Assembly: GCA_032716605.1 (NCBI GenBank)
Contig: CM064509.1
Coordinates: 42,272,817 to 42,336,816, forward strand
Source: Paralithodes platypus
Taxonomy: Eukaryota > Arthropoda > Malacostraca > Decapoda > Lithodidae
Direction of reading: 5' to 3'
Length of the DNA stretch: 64,000 nucleotides
Part shown: positions 9,352 to 17,885 of the stretch, piece by piece
Position numbering within the stretch: the stretch's first letter is position 1
Layout: each line of letters opens with the position of its first letter
Position numbers and translations under genes: made by a program
The notes under the pieces: model-generated
Told to the model about the DNA's origin: nothing
Database searches by the model: none
Seen by the model: only the letters and a program-made list of their open reading frames with translations

Positions 9352-9681
9352 GGGGAGATTTCCACTCGAGGGATTTTTTTCTTGACTCCTTTCTCCCTCA
9401 TGTTTAGCCTCATTGATTTTCTAATTGTAAGACGTTTGCTAATTTTTGACGATGTTAAGAACTTTCAACCCATTTCTGTAAATTTTAAGACCTTTCGTGC
9501 CATTTAGGTGTCGATTTTATCCTGGCGAGCGATAGCGAGCCTGTAATTTAAGAGGAACCGGCTTTCAGCCGGGACATTTTTCTACCGAAAAATGTACAAA
9601 TTTATCTTGAAAGGGGCTCAAGGGGGGTGTAATCTTAAGCTTGAAGGATATCTAGGGACCAAACTAAAAACCTCCCCTTAA
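9348..9681 (+). mobile_element. A element, complete reference copy
   Basis: The 334-bp unit runs TTAAGGGGAGATTTCC ... CTAAAAACCTCCCCTTAA, with TTAA at both ends. The mirror repeat CGAGCGATAGCGAGC lies at 9526-9540 and reads the same backwards on one strand. Two hairpins follow: CCGGCT-TTC-AGCCGG (9558-9572) and CATTTTTC-TACC-GAAAAATG (9575-9594). There is no open frame. TTAA ends suit mobilisation by a piggyBac-type transposase; this is inferred from target preference only. Confidence 0.85.
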
Positions 9682-9785
9682 TACTGAATAGGCTTATACC
9701 TAGAATCAAATACAAAAGACGTCCACGGTAAATGTCCAAGAGTTTTTACCAACTTACTTGGAACAAGGAAAATGTGATTGTGTGA

Positions 9786-9860
9786 TGGGTTGGGTGTGGG
9801 AGGGATCTGCCTTGTGTGGGCCAATAGGCTTTCTGCAGACTCCCATTTTCTTACGTGACA
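9786..9860 (+). mobile_element. LINE 3' UTR tail
   Basis: GGGTTGGGTGTGGGAGGGAT, GTGGGCCAATAGGCTTTCTG and CCCATTTTCTTACGTG form the same 3' UTR module as at 21.5-21.6 kb. No coding part is present. Confidence 0.7.
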
Positions 9861-9871
9861 GCTTCCATATA

Positions 9872-10087
9872 TTAACCCCTTCTGTGCCGATGCCGTCCTT
9901 TCAACTCTTTTCTGGCTACTGGTAAACGATTTTATACAGGTTAAAATGGGCCTCCAGCAATTAACAGGCATCGAACTTTGTCACCTAACCCCTTTTACTA
10001 CCACAGATCCTTCTTTACTGCACAAACTCGTCTAAACACAGCTAGAATAACATAAATAAAAGACGTCACTGGTACAGAAGGGGTTAA
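9872..10087 (+). mobile_element. M element, complete
   Basis: TTAACCCCTTCTGTGCCGATG at the left and GACGTCACTGGTACAGAAGG-GGTTAA at the right. The central CCTTCTTTACTGC corresponds to the CCTTCTTAAACTGC site into which C elements inserted at 16.09 and 44.61 kb; here TTAA has become TTTA and is empty. Confidence 0.8.
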
Positions 10088-10140
10088 GGCGGTGATACAC
10101 GAGCGCCTTTTCCGTCAATTTGTACGGGCAATTGTAGTTT
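10084..10140 (+). mobile_element. E element 5' end
   Basis: TTAAGGCGGTGATACACGAG and TCCGTCAATTTGTACGGG. It shares its TTAA with the M element before it and breaks off near 10,140. Confidence 0.55.
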
Positions 10141-10149
10141 CCAGCTTCA

Positions 10150-10473
10150 ATGGTTTCAATTTTTGGGCGATTTTTGCACGTATTAATTATATTTTTTAGT
10201 TTCCTCCCTAGACCTCCATCAAGTTTAAAAAAAAAAAACATCCATTAGATCCCCCTTCTAGATTAATTTGTACATTTTATACAGGCTCACTATCGTTCGC
10301 CAGAGAAAAAATCGACACCTAAATAGCACGAAAGATCTAAATATTGACGAAGAAATGGGGCGAAAGGTCTTAAAATCAACTAACTAATGGGGCAAACATC
10401 TTAACATCTAAAAACTAATGGGGCTAAACATGAGGGAGAAAGTGGTCCAGAAAACCGGCCCATCTCCCCTTAA
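10150..10473 (-). mobile_element. A element, inverted, nearly complete
   Basis: TTCCTCCCTAGACCTCCATC, then a T/A run, GCTCACTATCGTTCGCC and AGGGAGAAAGTGGTCCAG, closing at CATCTCCCCTTAA. The TTTGGGCGATTTTTGCA left end is the subfamily tail that forms arrays at 43.3-44.0 kb. The GC hairpin is deleted (GTACATTTTATACAGGCTC). Its TTAA (10,470-10,473) is also the left end of the C element. Confidence 0.8.
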
Positions 10474-11226
10474 CCCTCTCCGACATATGCGCGATTTTGA
10501 GCCTATTGGGGATACTTTAAAGCCTTTGTTACCATCAGGGGTGTTTATAAACCTTTAGTTTAGTTACTTCAACCTCTGCAGTTGTCTTTGAGTTAGCTGT
10601 GTTGAGCCTATTGGGGATACTTTAAAGCCTTTGTTACCATCAGGGGTATTTATAAACCTTTAGTTTAGTTACTTCAACCTCTGCAGTTGTCTTTGAGTTA
10701 GCTGTGTTGAGCCTATTGGGGATACTTTAAAGCCTTTGTTACCATCAGGGGTATTTAGAAACCTTTAGTTTAGTTACTTCAACCTCTGCAGTTGTCTTTG
10801 AGTTAGCTGTGTTGAGCCTATTGGGGATACTTTAAAGCCTTTGTTACCATCAGGGGTATTTAGAAACCTTTAGTTTAGTTACTTCAACCTCTGCAGTTGT
10901 CTTTGAGTTAGCTGTGTTGAGCCTATTGGGGATACTTTAAAGCCTTTGTTACCATCAGGGGTATTTAGAAACCTTTAGTTTAGTTACTTCAACCTCTGCA
11001 GTTGTCTTTGAGTTAGCTGTGTTGAGCCTATTGGGGATACTTTAAAGCCTTTGTTACCATCAGGGGTATTTAGAAACATTTAGTTTAGTTACTTCAACCT
11101 CTGCAGTTGTCTTTGAGTTAGCTGTGGGCAGAAAACTAATGTTGGAGAGGTAATTATAAGAGTGAGAGAACTCTATTTCCTATTGCTAATCTGGCAACTC
11201 TCGTCATAAATGCGTGAAAGGGTTAA
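10470..11226 (+). mobile_element. C element 1: TTAA unit carrying a 105-bp satellite
   Basis: Left end TTAACCCTCTCCGACATATG and right end GTGCGTGAAAGGGTTAA-type (here TAAATGCGTGAAAGGGTTAA) are imperfect inverted repeats around CATATGACGC. Between them are six 105-bp repeats and a unique right flank of about 95 bp starting GGGCAGAAAACTAATG. The ends are the same at 16.09-17.05 and 44.61-45.26 kb, so ends and array move as one unit. Confidence 0.8.
10498..11127 (+). repeat. 105-bp tandem repeat, 6 units
   Basis: GCCTATTGGGGATACTTTAA recurs at 10,501, 10,606, 10,711, 10,816, 10,921 and 11,026, an exact 105-bp period. Unit variants differ at single sites such as TTTATAAACC / TTTAGAAACC. Confidence 0.95.
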
Positions 11227-11257
11227 GGTTTACTATATGTCAACTACCGGTACCTAA

Positions 11258-11385
11258 GGCCACTGTCACACGAGCGATATTTCCGTCAATTATCCATCAG
11301 CAAGTTTTTTCTCGTTATATTTCGGGAATTTTTTTCACTGGAATCGGTAACTAGACTGAAGGTTAACTGAATGTTAAGCGGCTGA
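11258..11385 (+). mobile_element. E element, 5' half
   Basis: CACTGTCACACGAGCGATAT, CCGTCAATTATCCATCAGC and GGAATCGGTAACTAGACTG. It is cut off by the B element at about 11,386. Confidence 0.55.
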
Positions 11386-11585
11386 ATTATAGCGAGCCAA
11401 CATTATATGAAGAAATCCGGCTTCGCCGGAGACATTTTTCTATCGAAAAATGTACAAATCTAGCCTGCTGTCAAACAAAAATAAAAAATATGCTGGCTCG
11501 CTACCGCTCACCAGTAAAAAAATGACACCTGGATGGGGATAAACGTCTTAAAACAGTAGGCTGAATGGGGCCGAATGAATACAAG
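11386..11585 (+). mobile_element. B element, right half
   Basis: Starts inside the element at TAGCGAGCCAACATTATATG, continues through the TCCGGC-TTC-GCCGGA hairpin and ends GGCCGAATGAATACAAGCC. It is immediately followed by the next B element in opposite sense. Confidence 0.75.
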
Positions 11586-11930
11586 CCAAAACGGCTTGTA
11601 TTCATTCGGCCCCATTCAGCCTACTGTTTAAGACGTTTATCCCCATCCAGGTGTCAATATTTTCCTGGTAGCGAGCCAGCATATATAGTATATATTTTTG
11701 TTTTGACAGCAAGCTAAATTTGTACATTTTTCGATAGAAAAATTTATCCGGCGAAGCCGGATTTCTCCATACAATGCTGGCTCGCTTTCGCTCGCCAGGA
11801 AGAAATCGACACCTGGATGGAGATAAACGTCTTAAAACAGTTGGCTGAATGGGGCCGAATGAATACAAGCCAAGGAAAGAGAGAACAGGAGAGAAAGAGA
11901 CAAAAACCCGGTGCCCCCCCCCCCCCTTAA
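11586..11930 (+). mobile_element. B fold-back element, near complete
   Basis: GGCTTGTATTCATTCGGCCC at the left pairs with GGGCCGAATGAATACAAGCC at the right (about 11,852-11,871). The interior has both hairpins and a central A/T segment. The right end runs through CAGGAGAGAAAGAGAC to a C run and TTAA at 11,927-11,930, which is shared with the next M fragment. The left outer flank is missing because of the junction with the previous copy. Confidence 0.8.
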
Positions 11931-11995
11931 CCCCTTCAGCACCGATGACGTAACTTTCATCATATCATGGCATATCATCATGCCATTCGACGATT
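11927..11995 (+). mobile_element. M element 5' fragment
   Basis: TTAACCCCTTCAGCACCGATG followed by GACGTAACTTTCATC. It breaks into A sequence at CGACGATTTGTTTTTC. Confidence 0.55.
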
Positions 11996-12274
11996 TGTTT
12001 TTCTTGAACCCCTTTCTCCCTCATGTTTAACCCCCATTGCCTTTGAGATTTTAAGACGTTCGCCCCATTAGTTTGGCGATTTGATGAACGGTGTCCCCAT
12101 TTCGTGCCATTTACAGTAGGTGTCGATTTTTTCCTGGCGAGCGATAGCGCACCTGTAATTTAAGAGGAACCGCATTTTTCTACAGAAAAATGTACAAATG
12201 TACAAATGTCAAAACTAATGGGGCTATGAATGAGGAAGAAGTGGAACCATAAAAACCAGCCCATATCCCCTTAA
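11996..12274 (+). mobile_element. Chimeric A element with two 5' ends
   Basis: The plus-oriented A half (CTTTCTCCCTCATGTTTAAC to AAAAATGTACAAATG) is joined directly to an inverted A 5' end (AAAACTAATGGGGCTATGAA ... TATCCCCTTAA, 12,271-12,274). The usual 3' segment is absent, so both ends of the unit derive from the same terminus. Confidence 0.7.
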
Positions 12275-12342
12275 GAGAAAGAACTCGCCGGTGTAATGGT
12301 CTAAGCTTGGTACCGGTAACTCTGTATAGGCTATCAGTATGG

Positions 12343-12560
12343 TACAGTCGACCTAATAAGTCATGTCTCGACTGCTGTCATTACGTTTGGCTTGCTCTGT
12401 GATGTATTAATGTCTGCCAGATGTTGAATAGGGTGGGTAAGTGTAGGAACATGTTTGTATATTTCACTGGATATGAAGAAATAAAGCTTAGATATTGCTG
12501 ATACCAATTATTGATCAAAACATACTTGGTGCCGAGACATGACTTATTAGCGCCACTGTA
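12343..12560 (+). mobile_element. D element, complete
   Basis: TA-CAGTCGACCTAATAAGTC at the left, GACTTATTAGCGCCACTG-TA at the right. Interior as at 5.94 kb (GTGTAGGAACATGTTTGTAT). It abuts an inverted D copy and shares its terminal TA. Confidence 0.8.
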
Positions 12561-12773
12561 CGGTCGCGCTAATAAGTGATGTCTCGGCACCAAGTATGTT
12601 TTGATCAATAATTGGTATCAGCAATATCTAAGCTTCATTTCTTTATATCGAGTGAAATAAACAAACATGTTCCTACACTTACCCACCCTATTCAACATCT
12701 GACAGACATTAATACAGCACAGAGCAAGCTAAACGTAATGACAGCTGGAACATGACTTATTAGCGCGACTGTA
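12559..12773 (-). mobile_element. D element, inverted, complete
   Basis: It opens TA-CGGTCGCGCTAATAAGTG at the end that is normally the right end, and closes TTAGCGCGACTG-TA. The sequence is the reverse complement of the previous copy, giving a 430-bp palindrome with both ends intact. Confidence 0.8.
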
Positions 12774-12791
12774 CTTGAGGGATGTTAAAGA

Positions 12792-13054
12792 TTAAGGGGA
12801 AGGTAGTCGCTTTTCTTGGACCCCCTTCTCCCTCATGTTCAACATAATAGTTTTGACATGTTAAGACGTTCGTTCCGTTAGCTTGGCGATTTTGAGACCT
12901 TTTGCCAAATGTATTTGTCAATAGGCCTAATAAGACCTTTCGTGCCATTTAGGTGTCGAATTTTCCTGGCGAGCAATAGCGAACCTGTAATTTTTGAAAG
13001 GGAGTATTTTTTTTTTTTTTTTTTTGTAAAGCTTGATGGAGGTCTAGCGAGGAA
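12792..13054 (+). mobile_element. A element with LINE insertion near its 3' end
   Basis: TTAAGGGGAAGGTAGTCGC start, GGCGAGCAATAGCGAACC block, long T run near 13,007-13,025, then AGCTTGATGGAGGTCTAGCG and GGAAACTAAT. A short retroposed piece follows. The hairpin pair is deleted between CTGTAATTTTTG and AAAGGGAGT. Confidence 0.7.
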
Positions 13055-13064
13055 ACTAATACAT

Positions 13065-13152
13065 CTATCTACCTATCTATTGCCGGACGCCTTACTCCCC
13101 TTACGAGGGTGGCTATACACAGAATGCCCCCAAGCGGACCTATTCCCGTGAT
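13065..13152 (-). mobile_element. 88-bp LINE 3' end with 10-bp target duplication
   Basis: The insert is CTATCTACCTATCTATTGCC ... GCGGACCTATTCCCGTGAT. It is flanked by ACTAATACAT at 13,055-13,064 and 13,153-13,162. It equals the first 90 bp of the insert at 613-975, so both come from one LINE family whose 3' tail is (ATAG)n. Confidence 0.8.
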
Positions 13153-13221
13153 ACTAATACATACATTAATAATTTAATGTACATACCGGTACAATTCCCT
13201 GCATAAGTTTTATATATCGAG

Positions 13222-13604
13222 TTAAGGGGGGCTGACCTGATTTTGTTCTGTCCTTTTCTATCTTTCTCTGGCTTGTATCCATATGGCCCCATTCGGCTAG
13301 CCTACTGTTTTAAGACGTTTATCCCCATCCAGGTGTAAATTTTTTACTGGTGAACGGTAGCGAGCCAGCATATTTTTTATTTTTGTTTGACAGCAGGCTA
13401 AATTTGTACATTATTCGATAGAAAAATTTCACCGGCGAAGCCGGATTTCTTCATATAATGCTGGCTCGCTATTGCTCGCCAGGAAGAAATCGACACCTAG
13501 ATGGGGATAAACGTCTTAAAATAGTTGGCTGGATGTGTTGGAATGGATACAAGCCAGAGAAAGAGAGAAAAGGACAGAAATAACAGCCAGCAGGTCACTT
13601 CAAG
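13222..13604 (+). mobile_element. B fold-back element, complete
   Basis: TTAAGGGGGGCTGACCTG at the left pairs with CAGGTCACTTCAA at the right, a decayed version of the same end. Inner arms GGCTTGTATCCATATGGCCC and TGGATACAAGCC also pair. The hairpin CCGGCGAAGCCGG and the ATTTTTTATTTTTGTTTGACAG centre are present. Confidence 0.8.
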
Positions 13605-13769
13605 AATAATGTTGAAGATGTTTAGCCTATTATACTTATAATAATCGGACTATACTCAGTACACTATAGGTAGGCCAAATATCCCCACCCCAACCTCTCA
13701 TACTAAATAAACACTTCAGTTATTTCTGTCATTCAATACATAAAGGTGTGGAAAATGACAGCCCGTTTG
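13605..13769. other. Short unassigned stretch with an F fragment
   Basis: AAAGGTGTGGAAAATGACAG and TTTGCTCAAGCCCTTCCTA near 13,743-13,787 resemble the interior of F. Nothing else is recognised. Confidence 0.4.
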
Positions 13770-13789
13770 CTCAAGCCCTTCCTATGTTG

Positions 13790-14075
13790 CATCTCTCTAT
13801 AGCCTAGACAAATATCTCGCATCAAACCCGCGACTGACTGCGTTTGTAAATGAATAACTTTATTTTATCCCCCCCTCAGTTACTAACCCAGCTGTCCCCT
13901 ACGAACTACCTAATCCTGCCACGGATATTAGTTCCAGGGCAGTAATTTCCTTTCCAATGTTCCCTTACCCACTCTAAACCACTGTTTGGACACTTGATCC
14001 TCAGTGTTTTGGAGGACAAGCAACCTAGAAGAGTCACTAGATCTGTTGTTGCTTGATTTCCTTTGTACTCTCACT
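13790..14075 (+). mobile_element. LINE coding end and 3' UTR (family of the 33.2-35.3 kb LINE)
   Basis: GACAAATATCTCGCATCAAA with GACTGCGTTTGTAAATGAAT is the C-terminal and stop region (residues like DKYLASN). The 3' UTR then runs TCAGTTACTAACCC ... GTTGCTTGATTTCCTTTGTAC. The same sequence, inverted, follows the LINE frame at 33.18-33.42 kb, which identifies it. Confidence 0.7.
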
Positions 14076-14079
14076 ATTT

Positions 14080-14160
14080 TACCGCTATTACAATAATCAG
14101 TGTTCCTCAGAGCTCTCTCAGTGTATGGTGACCACCTCCTCTACGTACCACAGTATAGCT
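14080..14160 (+). pseudogene. Short LINE ORF fragment
   Basis: RYYNNQCSSELSQ is encoded at about 14,080-14,120 and is identical to the start of the LINE fragment at 37.1-37.4 kb. The frame then diverges and breaks up. Confidence 0.6.
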
Positions 14161-14205
14161 AGCCTACCAACATACGAGGGTTATGACTATCTATATAATA
14201 AACAA

Positions 14206-14530
14206 TTAACCCTATTAGGTGCAGGGCGGGCCAATTTCAACCCTCCCAGTTTTACTCCATTAGCTTGGAGATTTTAAGAGGATTCATATCATTAGTTTGG
14301 CGATTATATGATGGTTCATCCCAATAAGGTGTTGGGTGTTTTTTGGGCGAGCGATAGCGAGCCTTCAATTTGGGAGAAAGCGGCCTTTGGCCGGGACATT
14401 TTCTACCGAAAAATGTACACATTTAGCTTGAAGGGGGTCTGGGGGACGTTATTTTTTAGTTTGAAGGGGGTCTGGAGAGGCATTTTTCTAAGTCTAGGGG
14501 GTAAACTAAAAATACATTGTTCGAAAATGG
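14206..14530 (+). mobile_element. A element, diverged, with duplicated segment
   Basis: GGGCGAGCGATAGCGAGCC block, GCGGCCTTTGGCCGGG hairpin and ACATTTTCTACCGAAAAATG. AGTTTGAAGGGGGTCTGG is duplicated (from about 14,430 and about 14,457). The 3' end lacks a recognisable CCCCTTAA. Confidence 0.7.
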
Positions 14531-14540
14531 CTAAAACAAT

Positions 14541-14660
14541 TAAAACCCGCCATAATTAAACAAAACCCGCCATAATTAAACAAAACCCGCCATAATTAAA
14601 CAAAACTCGCCATAATTAAAACCCGCCATAATTAAAACCCGCCATAATTAAACAAAATTC
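14541..14660 (+). repeat. 20-bp tandem repeat
   Basis: AAAACCCGCCATAATTAAAC is repeated about six times, two units lacking the AAAC step. Function unknown. Confidence 0.9.
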
Positions 14661-14950
14661 CAAAATAACCCCCAAGACGTTGCGCAACACCAGATAGTGT
14701 TAAGGAGAGGGAGGGAGGTGGCTGGAAGTAGCAGAGGGCGACGAGAGCAAGGTAGAATTATTATACCATGGGCGAGAGAGAGAGAGAGAGTGGAAGAGGT
14801 TTAGGGGTGCGGGGGTAGAGAAGGAGGAGGAGATAAGGGGGGTAGGGGGGGAGGGACGGGATACGTGCAGGGGGGGATTGAGAGAAGGGGGGAGGGAGGG
14901 AGGTAAGACATGTGTTTTCAGGCCAGTGTCGCGTCCATGTCCGTCAACAA
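14661..14950. other. Purine-rich non-coding tract
   Basis: GGGA/GAGA-rich sequence. The end (AAGACATGTGTTTTCAGGCC AGTGTCGCGTCCATG) matches 29,637-29,672, both lying just left of a B element, so this flank travelled or was duplicated with B. Confidence 0.5.
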
Positions 14951-15272
14951 TTAAGGGAGCCCATCTCGCTTTTTTTTTTTCTCTTTCTCTCCATCTCTTT
15001 GGCTTGTATCCATTCGGCCCCATTCAGCCTACTGTTTTAAGACGTTTACCCCCATCCAGGTGTCAATATTTTCCTGACGAGCGGTAGCGAGCCAGCATTT
15101 ATATATGTCTCCGGCGAAGCCGGATTTCTCCAAACAATGCTGGCTCGCTATCGCTCGCCAGGAATGGGAATAAACTTCTTAAAACAGTTGGCTGAATGGG
15201 GCCGAATGGTTACAAGCCAGAGAAAGAGAAAACAGGGGAGAAAGATAAAAAAGAAGCCGGTGAACCCCCTAA
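14951..15272 (+). mobile_element. B fold-back element, compact
   Basis: TTAAGGGAGCCCATCTCGC left end, arms GGCTTGTATCCATTCGGCCC and GGCCGAATGGTTACAAGCC, hairpin TCCGGCGAAGCCGGA. The central A/T spacer is much shorter than in other copies. The right end CCCCCTAAGG is a decayed TTAA. Confidence 0.75.
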
Positions 15273-15340
15273 GGCCGGAGTCACACGAGTTTTTTTTCGA
15301 GCCATTTTTACGGGTAATTATTGTCTGGAAGCTTAAAACC
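15269..15340 (+). mobile_element. E element 5' end
   Basis: CTAAGGCCGGAGTCACACGAG directly after the B end; it breaks off near GGAAGCTTAAAACCC. Confidence 0.5.
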
Positions 15341-15375
15341 CTTACACTTGATCAGAATTGATCCGCCTAACATAA

Positions 15376-15574
15376 TCTACCTTCAGTCTATAGCAATCTA
15401 CCTTCAGTCTATAGCAATCTACCTTCAGTCTATAGCAATCTACCTTCAGTCTATAGCAATCTACCTTCAGTCTATAGCAATCTACCTTCAGTCTATAGCA
15501 ATCTACCTTCAGTCTATAGCAATCTACCTTCAGTCTATAGCAATCTACCTTCAGTCTATAGCAATCTACCTTCA
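15376..15574 (+). repeat. 21-bp tandem repeat, about 9.5 units
   Basis: TCTACCTTCAGTCTATAGCAA is repeated exactly. Because the period is a multiple of three, both strands appear open (89 and 85 codons); no coding evidence supports either. Confidence 0.95.
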
Positions 15575-15638
15575 TAAGCTTAATGTGTAGCCTTTTCATT
15601 AGTAGCCTAGACGTCCTTCATATGTTGACTACAATCGC

Positions 15639-15944
15639 TTAAGGGCAGATTTCCACCTGGAGGATTTTTTCTGAACCTCTTTCTCCCTCATGTTTAGCCC
15701 CATTGCTTGTGAGATTTAAAGACGCTTGCCCCATTAGTTTGGCGATTTTAAGAACCCTCGCCCCATTTCTGTCAATTTTAAGACCATTCGTGCCATTTAG
15801 GTGTCTATTTTTTTCCTGGCGAGCGATAGCGAGCCTGTAATTTAAGGGGAACCGGCCTTGAAAGGGGGTTAAGGGGAGGGGTTAAGGGGGAGTAATTTTA
15901 AGCTTGATGGAAGTCTAGGGAATCAACTAAAAACCTCCCCTTAA
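15639..15944 (+). mobile_element. A element, complete but missing hairpins
   Basis: TTAAGGGCAGATTTCC to CTAAAAACCTCCCCTTAA. The mirror repeat CGAGCGATAGCGAGC is intact. The two hairpins are replaced by GGCCTTGAAAGGGGGTTAAG, an internal deletion. Its right TTAA is also the left TTAA of the next M element. Confidence 0.8.
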
Positions 15945-16090
15945 CCTCTTTTATACCGGTGGAGTCATTTCCACTTTATTCTGGCTGGCTGCTATTAGAC
16001 GATTCTATTCAGTTTAAAAAGAGCCTTCAGTAACCAACAAGCTTCGAACTACCTACCTCGCTTAACCCTTTTTACTACCCCAGATCCTTC

Positions 16091-17047
16091 TTAACCCTCT
16101 CAGACATATGACGCGATTTCGAGCCTATTGGGGATACTTTAAAGCCTTTGTTACCATCAGGGGTATTTATAAACCTTTAGTTTAGTTACTTCAACCTCTG
16201 CAGTTGTCTTTGAGTTAGCTGTGTTGAGCCTATTGGGGATACTTTAAAGCCTTTGTTACCATCAGGGGTATTTAGAAACCTTTAGTTTAGTTACTTCAAC
16301 CTCTGCAGTTGTCTTTGAGTTAGCTGTGTTGAGCCTATTGGGGATACTTTAAAGCCTTTGTTACCATCAGGGGTATTTATAAACCTTTAGTTTAGTTACT
16401 TCAACCTCTGCAGTTGTCTTTGAGTTAGCTGTGTTGAGCCTATTGGGGATACTTTAAAGCCTTTGTTACCATCAGGGGTATTTATAAACCTTTAGTTTAG
16501 TTACTTCAACCTCTGCAGTTGTCTTTGAGTTAGCTGTGTTGAGCCTATTGGGGATACTTTAAAGCCTTTGTTACCATCAGGGGTATTTATAAACCTTTAG
16601 TTTAGTTACTTCAACCTCTGCAGTTGTCTTTGAGTTAGCTGTGTTGAGCCTATTGGGGATACTTTAAAGCCTTTGTTACCATCAGGGGTATTTAGAAACC
16701 TTTAGTTTAGTTACTTCAACCTCTGCAGTTGTCTTTGAGTTAGCTGTGTTGAGCCTATTGGGGATACTTAAAGCCTTTGTTACCATCAGGGGTATTTATA
16801 AACCTTTAGTTTAGTTACTTCAACCTCTGCAGTTGTCTTTGAGTTAGCTGTGTTGAGCTATTGGGGATACTTTAAGCCTTTGTTACCATCAGGGTATTTA
16901 TAAACCGTTACTTCAACCTCTGCAGTTGTCTTTGAGTTAGCTGTGGGCAGAAAACTAATTGTGGAGAGGTAATTACAAGAGTGAGAGAACTCTATTTCTT
17001 ATGGCTAATCTGGCAACCTCTGCGTCATATGTGCGTGAAAGAGTTAA
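16091..17047 (+). mobile_element. C element 2 (TTAA unit, 8 satellite repeats)
   Basis: TTAACCCTCTCAGACATATG ... GTGCGTGAAAGAGTTAA, with TTAA at 16,091-16,094 and 17,044-17,047. The unique right flank GGGCAGAAAACTAATTGTGG matches the other copies. It sits inside an M element, and the duplicated TTAA is the target. Confidence 0.9.
16119..16945 (+). repeat. 105-bp tandem repeat, about 8 units
   Basis: Unit starts at 16,121, 16,226, 16,331, 16,436, 16,541, 16,646 and 16,751, then a shortened last unit near 16,855. The last two units carry deletions (TACTTAAAG, TACTTTAAGCC). Confidence 0.95.
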
Positions 17048-17122
17048 ACTGCACACCATAGTCTAAATATAGCAAGAATAACATTAATAGTTACGGTCAG
17101 ATAATGAACACAATGTTGTTAC

Positions 17123-17509
17123 CGGTACAGCCGCTAAAGGACCCTCACCTGCTTTGTTTAGCTTTCTCTCACTTTTCTCTCTTTCTCTGCCTTGTATCCA
17201 TTCGACCCCATTAAGCCAACTGTTTATCCCCACCCAGGTGTCTTCCTGGCAAGCGATAGCGAGCCAGCATTGTAATTTGTATGGAGAAATCCGGCTTCGC
17301 CGGACACATTTCTACCGAAAAATGTACAAATTTAACTTGCTGTCAATAAAAAAAATATATATATGCAGGCTCGCTACCGCTCGCCAGGAAAATATTGACA
17401 CCTGGATGGGGGTAAACATCTTAAAACTAGTAGGCTGAATGGGGTCGAATGGATACAAGCCAAAGAGAGAGGGAGAGAAAGAGAAAACAAACGAGGGGAG
17501 CCCCGTTAA
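17123..17509 (+). mobile_element. B fold-back element, complete
   Basis: The left end CTAAAGGACCCTCACCTGC is decayed; the right end GGGGAGCCCCGTTAA (17,506-17,509) is intact. Arms CCTTGTATCCATTCGACCCC and GGTCGAATGGATACAAGCC pair. Hairpin TCCGGCTTCGCCGGA is present; the second hairpin reads CATTTCTACCGAAAAATG. Confidence 0.8.
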
Positions 17510-17546
17510 GGTTTATATCAGGAAGTAACTTACAGAGAGACAGACA

Positions 17547-17589
<43 letters not shown>

Positions 17590-17846
17590 GAGGATAGTCG
17601 AGTCGAGAGAGAGTGAGAGTGAATGGGTGTGTGTGTGTGTGTGTATTCCCTTAAGGTTTATATCAGGAAGTAACGTACAGAGAGACAGACAGACACACAC
17701 ACGTACACACACACACACCCACACACTCGAGGATAGTCGAGTCGAGAGAGAGAGAGAGAGTGAGTGAATGTGTGTGTGTGTGTGTGTGTATTCCCTTAAG
17801 GTTTATATCAGGAAGTAACTTACAGAGAGACAGACAGACACACACA

Positions 17847-17885
<39 letters not shown>

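Larger units (their letters stand above)
15941..17100 (+). mobile_element. M element split by C element 2
   Basis: The left half (15,941-16,090) ends CCCAGATCCTTC; the right half resumes after 17,047 with ACTGCACACCATAGTCTAAA. Together with one TTAA they rebuild the normal M sequence seen at 32.42-32.65 kb. C therefore inserted at an internal TTAA of M and duplicated it. The M right end is degraded after 17,085. Confidence 0.85.

Noticed and set aside
10498..11127. CRISPR-like array
   Set aside because: Units are contiguous 105-bp repeats without unique spacers, in a eukaryotic setting.
15321..15599. Frames of repeated SIAIYLQ and KVDCYRL heptads
   Set aside because: A 21-bp repeat is open by period on both strands; no start context or homology.
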